A stretch of 64,000 nucleotides of DNA from Methylomonas paludis (GCF_018734325.1 NZ_CP073754.1:1178001-1242000), one strand, 5' to 3'. Shown: positions 9,212-18,536, counted from the first letter of the stretch. Made by a program: numbers and translations. The notes: generated by a model from the letters alone, not told the origin.

Positions 9212-11416
9212 GTGAAAACGCTAAGTTTTTTACAGGCATTCCGCTATACCCTGCACAGCCTGCTGGTGCTGATCGGCCTGGCTTACACCCTGCATTATCA
9301 ACCCATCCCGGTGTTACAGCGTCTGGATCAACTGGGTTATGATCTGCGCTTACGCGCCACCCTGCCGAATAGCCAAGATCCGCGCATCGTCATTGTCGAT
9401 ATCGACGAAAAAAGCCTGAGCGCCTTAGGCCATTGGCCCTGGCCGCGTCCACGTCTGGCGCAACTGGTCGATACCCTGTTTGATCACTACCAAGTCCGTC
9501 TGTTAGCCTTTGATGTAGTGTTTGCCGAAGCCGACAACACCTCGCCGCTGGCGGCGCTGGATGAACTGGCCCGGCAAACTCTGGCCGCCAATCAGCCGTT
9601 TCAGACCGCACTGACCAAACTGCGTCCGCAGTTGGATTATGACGCCATCTTTGCCGCCAGCCTGAAAAACCGGCCGGTAATTTTGAGTTTTTTTACCAGC
9701 CGCGAAATTACCCGTCATCCCGAGCAAGCCTTACCAGGGGCCTGGGCCGATAGCCGCGACTGGGCGTTTGCCGGCCAGTTGCCGGACGCCGCCGGTTTTG
9801 GCGGCAATCTGGCCCTAGTGCAGCAGGCGGCAGCTGATGGCGGCTACTTTAATAATCCGCTGGTGGATAGCGATGGCGTATTCCGGCGCATTCCGCTGCT
9901 CAGCCGTTATCAGGGCCAAATCTACCCGGCGCTGAGTCTGGCGATTTACCGCCGGCTGCTGGGTGCGCCACTACCGGCTTTCAGCAGTGCCGGCAGCAAT
10001 CTGACGGCTTTGCGCCTGCAGCAGCAAGTCATTCCCACTGCCGCCGACAGCAGCGTACTGGTGCCTTATCGGGGCAGATACCCCAGCTTTGCCTATTATG
10101 CCGCTAGCGATGTGCTGGCCGGGACGATTGCCGACAGCCAGCTCAAGGGCAAAATCGTGCTGGTGGGCAGTACCGCCGCCGGGCTGATGGATTTACGCAG
10201 CACCCCGGTGCAAAACGTATTTCCCGGTGTGGAAATTCAGGCCAATATTCTCAGCGGCTTACTGGATCAGCAACTCAAATATGTGCCCGATTTTCTGCCG
10301 GGTCTGGAAGCCCTGCAAATCCTGCTTATCGGCTTACTCAGCCTGATGCTGTTCCGCGATGCCAGCCCGCTGGCCAATGCCGGACGCTGGCTGCTGCTGT
10401 TGGCCGGGCTGATCGGCGGCAATCTGTATTTCTGGCAGATCCAGCACTGGGACTGCCTGCCGGCCAGCCCCTTAGTGCTGTTGACCCTGCTGTTCGCCAA
10501 CCAAGCGGTGTGTGCCTATATCAGCACCACTGAGCGCAAAAACCGGCTCAGCCGCTGGTTTGGCTTATATGTGGCGCCGGAACTGGTGGCGCAGATGCAG
10601 GAATCCGGCCGGCAATACAGTCTGAGCGGTCAATCCAGGGAGCTGAGCGTACTGTTTGCCGATGTGCGCGGCTTTACCGGCATCGCCGAAACCATGCCGC
10701 CCGCCGAACTGTGCGAACTGATCAATCAAATTTTTTCGCCGCTGACCCGCGCCATCCACCATCAGCACGGCACCATCGACAAATACATCGGCGATGCGGT
10801 CATGGCCTTCTGGGGCGCGCCGCTATCCGACCCTCACCACGCCCGCCACGCCATCGCCGCTGCGCTGGATATGATCGCGCTGCTGCCGGCACTCAACGAC
10901 CAATTTAACCAGCGCGGCTGGCCGGCCATCGACATCGGCATCGGTTTAAACACCGGCAAAATGAGTGTCGGCAATATGGGTTCGGATTTTCGGATTGCCT
11001 ATACCGTGATGGGCGATGCCGTCAACCTGGCTGCCCGCCTGCAAGGCCTGACCGGCAGCTATGGCGCCGCCATCATCGTCAGCGCCGCCACCAGACAACA
11101 AGCGCCAGAGTTTATCTACCGGGAACTGGACACCGTCACCGTCAAAGGCAAACAAATCCCCATCACCCTATACCAGCCCCTGTGTTCCCTGGAACAGGCC
11201 ACCCCACAACTGCTCCAGCAACTAAATCAGCTCGACACCGCCTTGCAACATTACCGCCAAGCAAACTGGGCTGCCGCCGAACAAATTTTCACCAACCTGC
11301 AAAACCAAAACCCAGGCGATAAGCTTTATAGCCTGTATCGACAGCGCATCAGCCATTTCCGCACTCATCCACCCGCGCCGAATTGGAGCGGGGTGTTTGT
11401 TTGGGAGGTGAAGTGA
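9212..11416 (+). CDS. CHASE2-domain adenylate/guanylate cyclase
   Basis: The 734-residue membrane protein makes cyclic nucleotide in response to a periplasmic signal. After a first membrane segment (residues ~12-30) comes a CHASE2 sensor with IVIVDIDEKSLSALGHWPWPR at ~55-75. Three membrane segments follow at ~365-435. The C-terminal class III cyclase domain has LFADVRGFTG and IGDAVMAFWGAP, which carry the two metal-binding aspartates, and GDAVNLAARLQ. The GTG at 9212 gives the shortest N-terminal tail before the first membrane helix. It stands alone. The last ~60 residues resemble a TPR-like tail. Confidence 0.92.
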   Translation: MKTLSFLQAFRYTLHSLLVLIGLAYTLHYQPIPVLQRLDQLGYDLRLRATLPNSQDPRIVIVDIDEKSLSALGHWPWPRPRLAQLVDTLFDHYQVRLLAFDVVFAEADNTSPLAALDELARQTLAANQPFQTALTKLRPQLDYDAIFAASLKNRPVILSFFTSREITRHPEQALPGAWADSRDWAFAGQLPDAAGFGGNLALVQQAAADGGYFNNPLVDSDGVFRRIPLLSRYQGQIYPALSLAIYRRLLGAPLPAFSSAGSNLTALRLQQQVIPTAADSSVLVPYRGRYPSFAYYAASDVLAGTIADSQLKGKIVLVGSTAAGLMDLRSTPVQNVFPGVEIQANILSGLLDQQLKYVPDFLPGLEALQILLIGLLSLMLFRDASPLANAGRWLLLLAGLIGGNLYFWQIQHWDCLPASPLVLLTLLFANQAVCAYISTTERKNRLSRWFGLYVAPELVAQMQESGRQYSLSGQSRELSVLFADVRGFTGIAETMPPAELCELINQIFSPLTRAIHHQHGTIDKYIGDAVMAFWGAPLSDPHHARHAIAAALDMIALLPALNDQFNQRGWPAIDIGIGLNTGKMSVGNMGSDFRIAYTVMGDAVNLAARLQGLTGSYGAAIIVSAATRQQAPEFIYRELDTVTVKGKQIPITLYQPLCSLEQATPQLLQQLNQLDTALQHYRQANWAAAEQIFTNLQNQNPGDKLYSLYRQRISHFRTHPPAPNWSGVFVWEVK

Positions 11417-11793
11417 GGGGCAGGTTGGTTTAGGGGTTTCAGGCATTTATTGACAATAGCTTTGATAGATTTAACCATTCCTTCTATAATTGATTTATAA
11501 AGACTAATGACCTTTAATTAAAAAATGGAAACCCTGCAAATATCGCCAAGTGTATTGCGTTGGGCTGCTGATCAATGCGGCCTAACTATTGTGCGCTTAT
11601 GGATTTATTGGGTACGCCAAGCAAACAAGCTGATTTTTTGGCGGGGAAATTGTCCATAGCCCAAACCGAAAAACTAGCCCAAAAGACTCATATTCCTTTT
11701 GCATAATGTTCGCCGAATTTAATGAAACGCTGCCAAGACAATGTTGCTTGAAATCAAGCTGAAACCGATCAATCACCACAACACAGCTTGCAG
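11417..11793. other. Intergenic region holding an XRE/ImmA relic
   Basis: Apart from the pseudogene at 11525-11706, this AT-richer stretch has no gene I can support. It marks the left edge of the accessory island. Confidence 0.45.
11525..11706 (+). pseudogene. Frameshifted 5' relic of an XRE/ImmA-IrrE-type gene
   Basis: From ATG 11525 the first frame reads METLQISPSVLRWAADQCGLT. The neighbouring frame then continues KQADFLAGKLSIAQTEKLAQ with KTHIPFA and a stop at 11704. Joined, these match the N-terminal region of XRE/ImmA-type proteins often found beside PIN toxins. At least one frameshift or deletion lies between the two parts, and the metallopeptidase domain is absent. Confidence 0.5.
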
Positions 11794-12276
11794 TCATAGC
11801 ATGCCATTTTTTAATTGAATCACCACGTTGGCAGAAATTCGATAACCGCTTTGATTGAGTTGTGCTATTACACCCTCTGCATCTTCAACCAATCCTTTAC
11901 GTTGCGCGGCAAACAATATGGCTGCGGTGCCGATGATTTTCAATTGCTTGCGCAAAGCCTGCTTTCGAGCTAAACCATCATCCAGTATCAATATTGTTTT
12001 ATTAGGCGACTGTAGGGCCAATTCGATGCTGGATTGTTCACCAAGCCCTAGACTCTTTGACAAAGGATGCTTAAAAACAGGGTTAGCCACGCTTTGTAAC
12101 CAACCGTCTTCAAGCGCCCGCCGAATTAATAAAGCATCTTTTGCATGATTACCCAGCCATTCTTCCGCTACGGATTGGGTAATGGTAATTCGTGAAAACA
12201 ACTTTGGTAATAAATGTAAATGATCTACTTTCGCCAAAGCAATTAGCGGCCCGGCATCAGCGATGATTACAAGCAC
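11794..12276 (-). CDS. DUF3368 PIN-fold toxin
   Basis: The 160-residue protein belongs to the DUF3368 group of PIN-fold nucleases. It begins IIADAGPLIALAKV with the first acidic residue, has the LGLGEQSSIELAL segment with an acidic residue in the middle, and LILDDGLARKQA with two further aspartates near residue 100, followed by GTAAIL. These carry the metal-binding residues of the fold. It overlaps the upstream antitoxin gene by about 10 bases, the normal arrangement for such pairs. It should act as a ribonuclease toxin neutralised by the partner. Confidence 0.85.
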   Translation of the reverse strand: MLVIIADAGPLIALAKVDHLHLLPKLFSRITITQSVAEEWLGNHAKDALLIRRALEDGWLQSVANPVFKHPLSKSLGLGEQSSIELALQSPNKTILILDDGLARKQALRKQLKIIGTAAILFAAQRKGLVEDAEGVIAQLNQSGYRISANVVIQLKNGML

Positions 12277-12599
12277 GAATTCAGTATCTCTAATTCCTGA
12301 CTGGTTTGCCGATCGGCCAGCACAACATCTATATCCAGTTGGCTTAAGTGATCAATAAATTCAGACAAGCTTAGTCCACTCATTTGCGCAGCAGCCCCTA
12401 GGGACAGCACGCGATCTTTAAACAAACTGGCAGCTAATGCCGGTTTTAGCTGTTCATTGATGTCGGCCAAAGAAGTTTTTAAATTGAATATCATTGCATT
12501 TGGCTCATTGCCTTTCATGATCAAGACAGGCTCTTGCTCTGCATGTCGCAGCGCTTCTGACGGATTCTTTTTTAAGTTTCGTACATTGGTTGCATACAT
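12267..12599 (-). CDS. Antitoxin with Phd-like N-terminus and UPF0175 C-terminus
   Basis: From the ATG at 12599 the product has 110 residues. The first half (NVRNLKKNPSEALRHAEQ, then PVLIMKGNEPNAMIF) is Phd/YefM-like, the DNA-binding and autoregulatory part. The second half (LGAAAQMSGLSLSEFIDHL with SQLDIDVV) is UPF0175, the usual partner domain of DUF3368 toxins. An in-frame ATG lies 24 bases upstream but adds only a short non-conserved stretch. It is translated just before, and overlapping, the toxin gene. Confidence 0.8.
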   Translation of the reverse strand: MYATNVRNLKKNPSEALRHAEQEPVLIMKGNEPNAMIFNLKTSLADINEQLKPALAASLFKDRVLSLGAAAQMSGLSLSEFIDHLSQLDIDVVLADRQTSQELEILNSCL

Positions 12600-12841
12600 A
12601 ACCGGCACCGTAATCAAAAACAATAGTGTAGTCCACGCTTAGTAGGAACGCAACTTGTTGATAAAGCATGGTAGGGTCGGGCCTTGCTTTTTGCCTAAGC
12701 TGCGTCATCATGCTATCCATCGAAACGTGTTGGCTGCACCACAAACCCGGCAATCCGCTAGGAGAGGCCGCAGCAAACGCATACGAGTCTTTCAGACAAA
12801 AACTGGGTAACCAAGCGGACATCAGCCTGTAGGCAATAATG

Positions 12842-12990
12842 ACGGCTATACCCCTGACATACCCTTTTTGCAACTGGCGATGGCCGGAAAGGCAAATGTT
12901 TTGCTCATCAGCGATCAAGATTTACTCTGTCTGGCCGACATTTTTTTCGCCATATTGACCGCGGAAACATTTTTGCAAACCCTGAAATAA
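12842..12990 (+). pseudogene. C-terminal relic of a PIN-family toxin
   Basis: The frame from 12842 reads DGYTPDIPFLQLAMAGKANV, then LLISDQDLLCL, a short segment, and AILTAETFLQTLK before a stop at 12988. This is the C-terminal third of a COG1569-type PIN toxin, including the D-x-D motif region. The N-terminus is gone, and a RAYT-type sequence GGTCGGGCCTTGCTTTTTGC lies about 160 bases upstream. Confidence 0.6.
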
Positions 12991-13112
12991 TGGTAACCAA
13001 CGATATAGTCAGTAAACTCCGGAACCTGTAGCTTTTGTAACATGTAGGAAAAACGATTGAAACCTGATCGGTAGGATAAGTCTGTCAAGTTTTGACTAAT
13101 GACTTTATTTTT

Positions 13113-13146
13113 TTGCATTGAATGAAAAAAATCCTATAATTCCTGT
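13113..13146 (+). promoter_or_regulatory. Promoter of the AbiE pair, predicting a leaderless mRNA
   Basis: A perfect -10 hexamer TATAAT lies at 13135-13140 with TTGCAT at 13113-13118 as -35, spacing 16. The usual start point, about 7 bases after the -10, is the A of the ATG at 13147. No Shine-Dalgarno sequence is present. Confidence 0.6.
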
Positions 13147-13893
13147 ATGACAAGATCTAATTATAATTTTTCATTCAAAAATCTTATGCGCACTCTTCCA
13201 AGAGGCATGCCGCTAACGACTGCTTTTTTGTCTGATCATGGGTTGTCGCCCAAGCATGCTTCTTATTTGGCCAAGCACGGTTGGTTGCTGCGTCTAGGTA
13301 GAGGGGCTTATATGCTCCCTGGCGACAAGTTAAGCAAAGCAGCATGTTTGAATTACATTTTTTCTTTATCTTCAAATATACATGTTGGTGGTAAAACAGC
13401 TCTGGATTGGCACGGGGTTCGGCACAATCTTGTCTTTAAAGAGATCATTGAACTGTGGAGCATCTCCCCGTTGAAGTTACCGGATTGGTTAACCACTGAA
13501 TACCCATGCCGTACGCAAGTGACGCAGATTTTTGATGACGCACTCCCCCTAAATTACGGGTTAAGCCCATTACACGACAACACCGATAAAGTGCTGGTTT
13601 CCACTAAAGAAAGAGCTGTGCTTGAACTATTAAGTGATGCTGGTAAAAATGCATCTTTAGAACTGGTTAACAATTTATTGGAAAATACCCGAAATTTGCG
13701 CGAAGACAAGCTGGAAGTTTTGTTTTTCCACGTTAACCGTATCAAAGTAGCGCGCTTAGCTTATCAGTTAGCAGAGGATCTTGATTTGCCCTGGAAAGAA
13801 TTGGCGAAAAAACATTGTTTGAGGCTAGGTGGTGGTAAGCGATGGGTGGCAAAAACAAAAACGGGCGAAAGATTGGATTTACGAAATGGATAA
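13147..13893 (+). CDS. abiEi: AbiEi-type antitoxin of a type IV toxin-antitoxin system
   Basis: The 248-residue protein has a winged-helix N-terminus (LTTAFLSDHGLSPKHASYLA, then GWLLRLGRGAY) followed by the AbiEi family core with HVGGKTALDWHGV and the TKERAVLELLSDAG segment. In the AbiE system this protein represses its own promoter and counteracts the nucleotidyltransferase encoded next. It overlaps the toxin gene by 8 bases (13886-13893). The predicted -10 lies so close to the ATG that the mRNA would lack a leader. Codon use is AT-rich compared with the housekeeping genes, which suggests acquisition. Confidence 0.85.
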   Translation: MTRSNYNFSFKNLMRTLPRGMPLTTAFLSDHGLSPKHASYLAKHGWLLRLGRGAYMLPGDKLSKAACLNYIFSLSSNIHVGGKTALDWHGVRHNLVFKEIIELWSISPLKLPDWLTTEYPCRTQVTQIFDDALPLNYGLSPLHDNTDKVLVSTKERAVLELLSDAGKNASLELVNNLLENTRNLREDKLEVLFFHVNRIKVARLAYQLAEDLDLPWKELAKKHCLRLGGGKRWVAKTKTGERLDLRNG

Positions 13894-14807
13894 GCAGTAT
13901 GTTGAAACAGTACGACTGCTTTTAGATGTTGCGCCAACAATATTTAAGTCCGGCAATTACGCCATGAAAGGCGGTACCGCAATTAATTTATTCATTCAAG
14001 ATATGCCACGCCTGTCCGTTGATATTGATGCGGTAGTTATCGATAGAAAACTGGATAGAGTTTTAGCGTTGAATTTAATTCGCGATAGCCTGACTCAATC
14101 TAAATATGAACTCGAAAACAGAGGATATAATGTTAACACCTCGACTACACATTCCGGGGATGAAGTAAAGTTATTCATAGATAATGGTAATGTTGGTGTA
14201 AAAGTTGAAATGAACTTTATTTTTCGTGGAACAGCGCTGCCTGTAACGCAAAAAAACTTAACGGAAGAAACGCAAATATTTTTTTCAGAAAATATTTTGT
14301 TACCGGTATTAAACACTGATGAGCTTTATGGCAGCAAATTAGTTGCTGCTATGGACAGACAACACCCTAGAGACATCTTTGGACGTGCAAAAAATGCTGG
14401 ACAAATTTGGAACGACACAGCAATGCATTGATTGTTTTGTCGTATATCTGGCCGGGCACAATAGACCGATCCATGAAGTGTTATTTCCTCATACCCAGTC
14501 ATTGAAGGTGGCTTATGATAATGAGTTTTCAGGTATGGCACGAGATGAAGTTAGTCTTGTTGCTTTGATAGAAACGCAGCAGAAAATAATTGCAGATTTG
14601 CCATCCTTACTTTCTGATAAGCATAAACAATTTTTATTTTCTTTGGGGAAATCTGAGCCAGATTGGAGCTTGATGCCATTTGATCATCTTTATGAATTAC
14701 CAGCCATTCGATGGAAGTTACTGAATTTACAAAAATTGAAACAAAGAAATCCAAAAAAAATTGCGCTACAATGTGAAAAATTGGAAATGCTGCTTTCTAG
14801 AGGTTAA
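13886..14807 (+). pseudogene. abiEii: AbiEii-type nucleotidyltransferase toxin, single-base frameshift
   Basis: The first frame (13886-14431) carries the family signature MKGGTAINLFIQDMPRLSVD followed by IDAVV, the nucleotidyltransferase active site, and reaches DRQHPRDIF. The next frame carries the C-terminal half from DVQKMLDKFGTTQQC through FVVYLAGHNRPIHEVLFP to the stop at 14807. Removing one G of the GG at 14381-14382 joins them as DIFDVQKML, the expected family sequence. The full toxin would be about 306 residues. As it stands, translation ends at 14431 and the C-terminal domain is lost, so the toxin is probably inactive unless the base is a sequencing error or is bypassed. Confidence 0.8.
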
Positions 14808-15138
14808 ATTCTAGTTTTTATGTAAAAAATTGGTTGGTATAAATAATAAAAACTATTAAATTATGATTCAGTATCAATTAATTATATTAATCCAGGCTGC
14901 TAGTGAAAACCAAAGTCATTGATTTTTCCGTAATCAATAAATTACTTTATGCAATTAGGTCAAAACGGGATGTATGTGATATTACCTCGATTAGTCTTGC
15001 AAATCAGAATGATAGTGATATTGTTGCTATTCCGGAATATCAATTGGTCATTGATGCTGTAAAAAGACAAGATACTGCTGTATTCGTTACTGGTCGAGCA
15101 GGAACAGGTAAATCCACTTTAATTCGTTTTCTTACCCA

Positions 15139-15146
15139 AAATTTTC
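15139..15146 (+). repeat. Target-site duplication, left copy
   Basis: AAATTTTC directly before the first IS copy, identical to 18529-18536 directly after the second copy. Confidence 0.9.
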
Positions 15147-16834
15147 GGCTACCCACTTAAACCGGGACAAAATCAAGCGTTCGCCGCACAGTCCTGTATC
15201 ATGAGTTAATGACTAAAAAAACAAAACGACACAAGGAATCCGTGCAACGAACCGCTCGATTATCAATGAACTGGTAGCCCGTGGCAAGAAAAGTCTTAGA
15301 CAATTGGCGGTGCTGGTCAATCGATCCAAAAGTAGCGTCCATCGGCACCAAAAAGCGCAAGCCCGACGCCATCAATATCCCGAATCTGCCCTATGGGAAA
15401 CCGAAGCAGGCGAAGCCTGGTTGAAACTATTGATGGTTGCGGTTCTGTACAGTTTTGGCATGGAGTGCCATGTTGGAGCCGACAAGTTGTCGCGATTTTT
15501 CAAGCTGATTCGCATTGACACGCATGTGGGCATATCTTCATCGGCATTGCGTCAGCAATTGAGCCGGATGGAAAGCCTGTTACCCGTATTTCAGCAGCGT
15601 TGTGAAAGCGGCGTTTCAGCTCAAACACGTTCAGCCGTAGTCGCCATGGATGAAACATTTTTTGGTGATTTTCTCATCCTGGTGCTGATGGACTTGTCGT
15701 CCGGTTATTTGATTCTGGAAGACATCAGCCATGACCGTCGCTTCGATACTTGGTTTGAGAAAGCGATACCGCGCCTAAAAGAGTTGGGTATTGACGTCAA
15801 CCACGCCGTCAGCGACCGAGCCAAAGCCTTGATCAAACTGGCTATTACCGGGTTTGACTGTCAATCAGGTGCCGATATTTTTCATGCACAGCAGGATGTC
15901 AGCAAATGGTTGGGTGCAACGCTGGGAAGGCGGCACGAACAAGCGAAAACTCAACTGGAAACGGCTGAGGCGCTATTGAAAAAGAAACCGGACAACAACC
16001 TCGCCGAATTGGTGCAGGTCGTTGATGCAGAACGAGCCTATAAACAGATACAGGAAACACGCGCCGATTATCACGAAAATCTGGCCAGCATTGCCGAAGA
16101 TGTTCATCCGTTTTCGTTAGAAACCCAGAAAATCAATCGGGCGGAACAGGTGACTTTCAGTCTGGAAAAACGCGCTCAGGCGTTTGAAAAAATCGCGCAA
16201 TCGCAATCTATTGCTGACATAAAACAGACCATAAATAAGTTTCGTAATCAATTGAATGACTTAGCGTCCAATGTAGAAACCTGGTGGCTATGGGTCATGG
16301 AAATTCTAGCCGGTCTTTCGGTGGATGAGGCAACGCACTACTGGCTGATTCATGCCCTGTTACCAACGGTGTACTGGCATCAGCAACTGCTCAAAACCCA
16401 AAACCCCAGGCAAAGGGAAAAATACCGTCAGGCTTGGCAGCAAGCCGCGCAGCATTTACAGACTGATGCTTTCACAGCAACCCTGTCGGAAAGCGAATTG
16501 CAACGCTGGTTGGAATGGGCAGAGTGGATGGCGCGGAACTTTCATCGCAGTTCTTCCGCCGTCGAGGGGCGTAATGGTTATCTGTCGCAGATGTATCACA
16601 ATGGCCGTGGCTTGACCGAAAAACGCCTGAGGGCATTGACAGTGATTCATAACTACGGACTCAAACGGACTGATGGAACAACAGCGGCAATGCGCTTGTT
16701 TGGTCAAACGTTTCCTGATTTGTTTTTATGGTTGGTTGCTGAAATGGGCGAGCTTCCGCTGCCAAGAAAGGGGCGGGAGCGGACTATTCATAACCCATTG
16801 TTTTTGAAAACTGTCCCGGCTTAAGTTGGAAGCC
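15147..16834 (+). mobile_element. Insertion sequence, copy 1 of a head-to-tail dimer
   Basis: The element is 1,688 bp long. The left end begins GGCTACCCACTTAAACCGGG and the right end, read inward, begins GGCTTCCAACTTAAGCCGGG: imperfect terminal inverted repeats of about 23 bp. It encodes one transposase. The second copy starts at 16841 after a 6-base linker CTGTTT and, as far as I compared, is identical in sequence. The dimer as a whole is flanked by an 8-bp duplication. Confidence 0.93.
15304..16824 (+). CDS. DDE-type transposase (DUF6399-like), copy 1
   Basis: The 506 residues from TTG 15304 begin inside a helix-turn-helix (RQLAVLVNRSKSSVHRH). An RNase H-like core follows, with probable catalytic residues Asp116 (AMDETFFGDF), Asp171 (AVSDRAKAL) and Glu421 (SSAVEGRNGYLS), and a long helical insertion with Gln/Glu-rich sequence between the last two. 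I assign it to the DUF6399-type group; the IS family is uncertain. The frame is open for 32 more codons upstream without ATG, GTG or TTG. A second frame supplies an ATG at 15211 before an A7 run, so the real N-terminus may come from slippage. Confidence 0.88.
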   Translation: MAVLVNRSKSSVHRHQKAQARRHQYPESALWETEAGEAWLKLLMVAVLYSFGMECHVGADKLSRFFKLIRIDTHVGISSSALRQQLSRMESLLPVFQQRCESGVSAQTRSAVVAMDETFFGDFLILVLMDLSSGYLILEDISHDRRFDTWFEKAIPRLKELGIDVNHAVSDRAKALIKLAITGFDCQSGADIFHAQQDVSKWLGATLGRRHEQAKTQLETAEALLKKKPDNNLAELVQVVDAERAYKQIQETRADYHENLASIAEDVHPFSLETQKINRAEQVTFSLEKRAQAFEKIAQSQSIADIKQTINKFRNQLNDLASNVETWWLWVMEILAGLSVDEATHYWLIHALLPTVYWHQQLLKTQNPRQREKYRQAWQQAAQHLQTDAFTATLSESELQRWLEWAEWMARNFHRSSSAVEGRNGYLSQMYHNGRGLTEKRLRALTVIHNYGLKRTDGTTAAMRLFGQTFPDLFLWLVAEMGELPLPRKGRERTIHNPLFLKTVPA

Positions 16835-16840
16835 CTGTTT

Positions 16841-18528
16841 GGCTACCCACTTAAACCGGGACAAAATCAAGCGTTCGCCGCACAGTCCTGTATCATGAGT
16901 TAATGACTAAAAAAACAAAACGACACAAGGAATCCGTGCAACGAACCGCTCGATTATCAATGAACTGGTAGCCCGTGGCAAGAAAAGTCTTAGACAATTG
17001 GCGGTGCTGGTCAATCGATCCAAAAGTAGCGTCCATCGGCACCAAAAAGCGCAAGCCCGACGCCATCAATATCCCGAATCTGCCCTATGGGAAACCGAAG
17101 CAGGCGAAGCCTGGTTGAAACTATTGATGGTTGCGGTTCTGTACAGTTTTGGCATGGAGTGCCATGTTGGAGCCGACAAGTTGTCGCGATTTTTCAAGCT
17201 GATTCGCATTGACACGCATGTGGGCATATCTTCATCGGCATTGCGTCAGCAATTGAGCCGGATGGAAAGCCTGTTACCCGTATTTCAGCAGCGTTGTGAA
17301 AGCGGCGTTTCAGCTCAAACACGTTCAGCCGTAGTCGCCATGGATGAAACATTTTTTGGTGATTTTCTCATCCTGGTGCTGATGGACTTGTCGTCCGGTT
17401 ATTTGATTCTGGAAGACATCAGCCATGACCGTCGCTTCGATACTTGGTTTGAGAAAGCGATACCGCGCCTAAAAGAGTTGGGTATTGACGTCAACCACGC
17501 CGTCAGCGACCGAGCCAAAGCCTTGATCAAACTGGCTATTACCGGGTTTGACTGTCAATCAGGTGCCGATATTTTTCATGCACAGCAGGATGTCAGCAAA
17601 TGGTTGGGTGCAACGCTGGGAAGGCGGCACGAACAAGCGAAAACTCAACTGGAAACGGCTGAGGCGCTATTGAAAAAGAAACCGGACAACAACCTCGCCG
17701 AATTGGTGCAGGTCGTTGATGCAGAACGAGCCTATAAACAGATACAGGAAACACGCGCCGATTATCACGAAAATCTGGCCAGCATTGCCGAAGATGTTCA
17801 TCCGTTTTCGTTAGAAACCCAGAAAATCAATCGGGCGGAACAGGTGACTTTCAGTCTGGAAAAACGCGCTCAGGCGTTTGAAAAAATCGCGCAATCGCAA
17901 TCTATTGCTGACATAAAACAGACCATAAATAAGTTTCGTAATCAATTGAATGACTTAGCGTCCAATGTAGAAACCTGGTGGCTATGGGTCATGGAAATTC
18001 TAGCCGGTCTTTCGGTGGATGAGGCAACGCACTACTGGCTGATTCATGCCCTGTTACCAACGGTGTACTGGCATCAGCAACTGCTCAAAACCCAAAACCC
18101 CAGGCAAAGGGAAAAATACCGTCAGGCTTGGCAGCAAGCCGCGCAGCATTTACAGACTGATGCTTTCACAGCAACCCTGTCGGAAAGCGAATTGCAACGC
18201 TGGTTGGAATGGGCAGAGTGGATGGCGCGGAACTTTCATCGCAGTTCTTCCGCCGTCGAGGGGCGTAATGGTTATCTGTCGCAGATGTATCACAATGGCC
18301 GTGGCTTGACCGAAAAACGCCTGAGGGCATTGACAGTGATTCATAACTACGGACTCAAACGGACTGATGGAACAACAGCGGCAATGCGCTTGTTTGGTCA
18401 AACGTTTCCTGATTTGTTTTTATGGTTGGTTGCTGAAATGGGCGAGCTTCCGCTGCCAAGAAAGGGGCGGGAGCGGACTATTCATAACCCATTGTTTTTG
18501 AAAACTGTCCCGGCTTAAGTTGGAAGCC
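16841..18528 (+). mobile_element. Insertion sequence, copy 2 of a head-to-tail dimer
   Basis: Same 1,688-bp length, ends and orientation as the first copy, offset by 1,694 bases. Its right end at 18528 is followed by the second target duplication. Confidence 0.93.
16998..18518 (+). CDS. DDE-type transposase (DUF6399-like), copy 2
   Basis: The protein is identical to that of copy 1 over all 506 residues, including Asp116, Asp171 and Glu421. The upstream ATG and A7 run recur at about 16905. Identity of both copies indicates a recent event, either replicative dimer formation or transposition of a dimer. Confidence 0.88.
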   Translation: MAVLVNRSKSSVHRHQKAQARRHQYPESALWETEAGEAWLKLLMVAVLYSFGMECHVGADKLSRFFKLIRIDTHVGISSSALRQQLSRMESLLPVFQQRCESGVSAQTRSAVVAMDETFFGDFLILVLMDLSSGYLILEDISHDRRFDTWFEKAIPRLKELGIDVNHAVSDRAKALIKLAITGFDCQSGADIFHAQQDVSKWLGATLGRRHEQAKTQLETAEALLKKKPDNNLAELVQVVDAERAYKQIQETRADYHENLASIAEDVHPFSLETQKINRAEQVTFSLEKRAQAFEKIAQSQSIADIKQTINKFRNQLNDLASNVETWWLWVMEILAGLSVDEATHYWLIHALLPTVYWHQQLLKTQNPRQREKYRQAWQQAAQHLQTDAFTATLSESELQRWLEWAEWMARNFHRSSSAVEGRNGYLSQMYHNGRGLTEKRLRALTVIHNYGLKRTDGTTAAMRLFGQTFPDLFLWLVAEMGELPLPRKGRERTIHNPLFLKTVPA

Positions 18529-18536
18529 AAATTTTC
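18529..18536 (+). repeat. Target-site duplication, right copy
   Basis: AAATTTTC, matching 15139-15146. Confidence 0.9.

Noticed and set aside
12710-12832. A 40-codon ORF starting MLSIETCWLHH
   Set aside because: It lies between relics, lacks a family signature and a Shine-Dalgarno sequence, and is probably chance.
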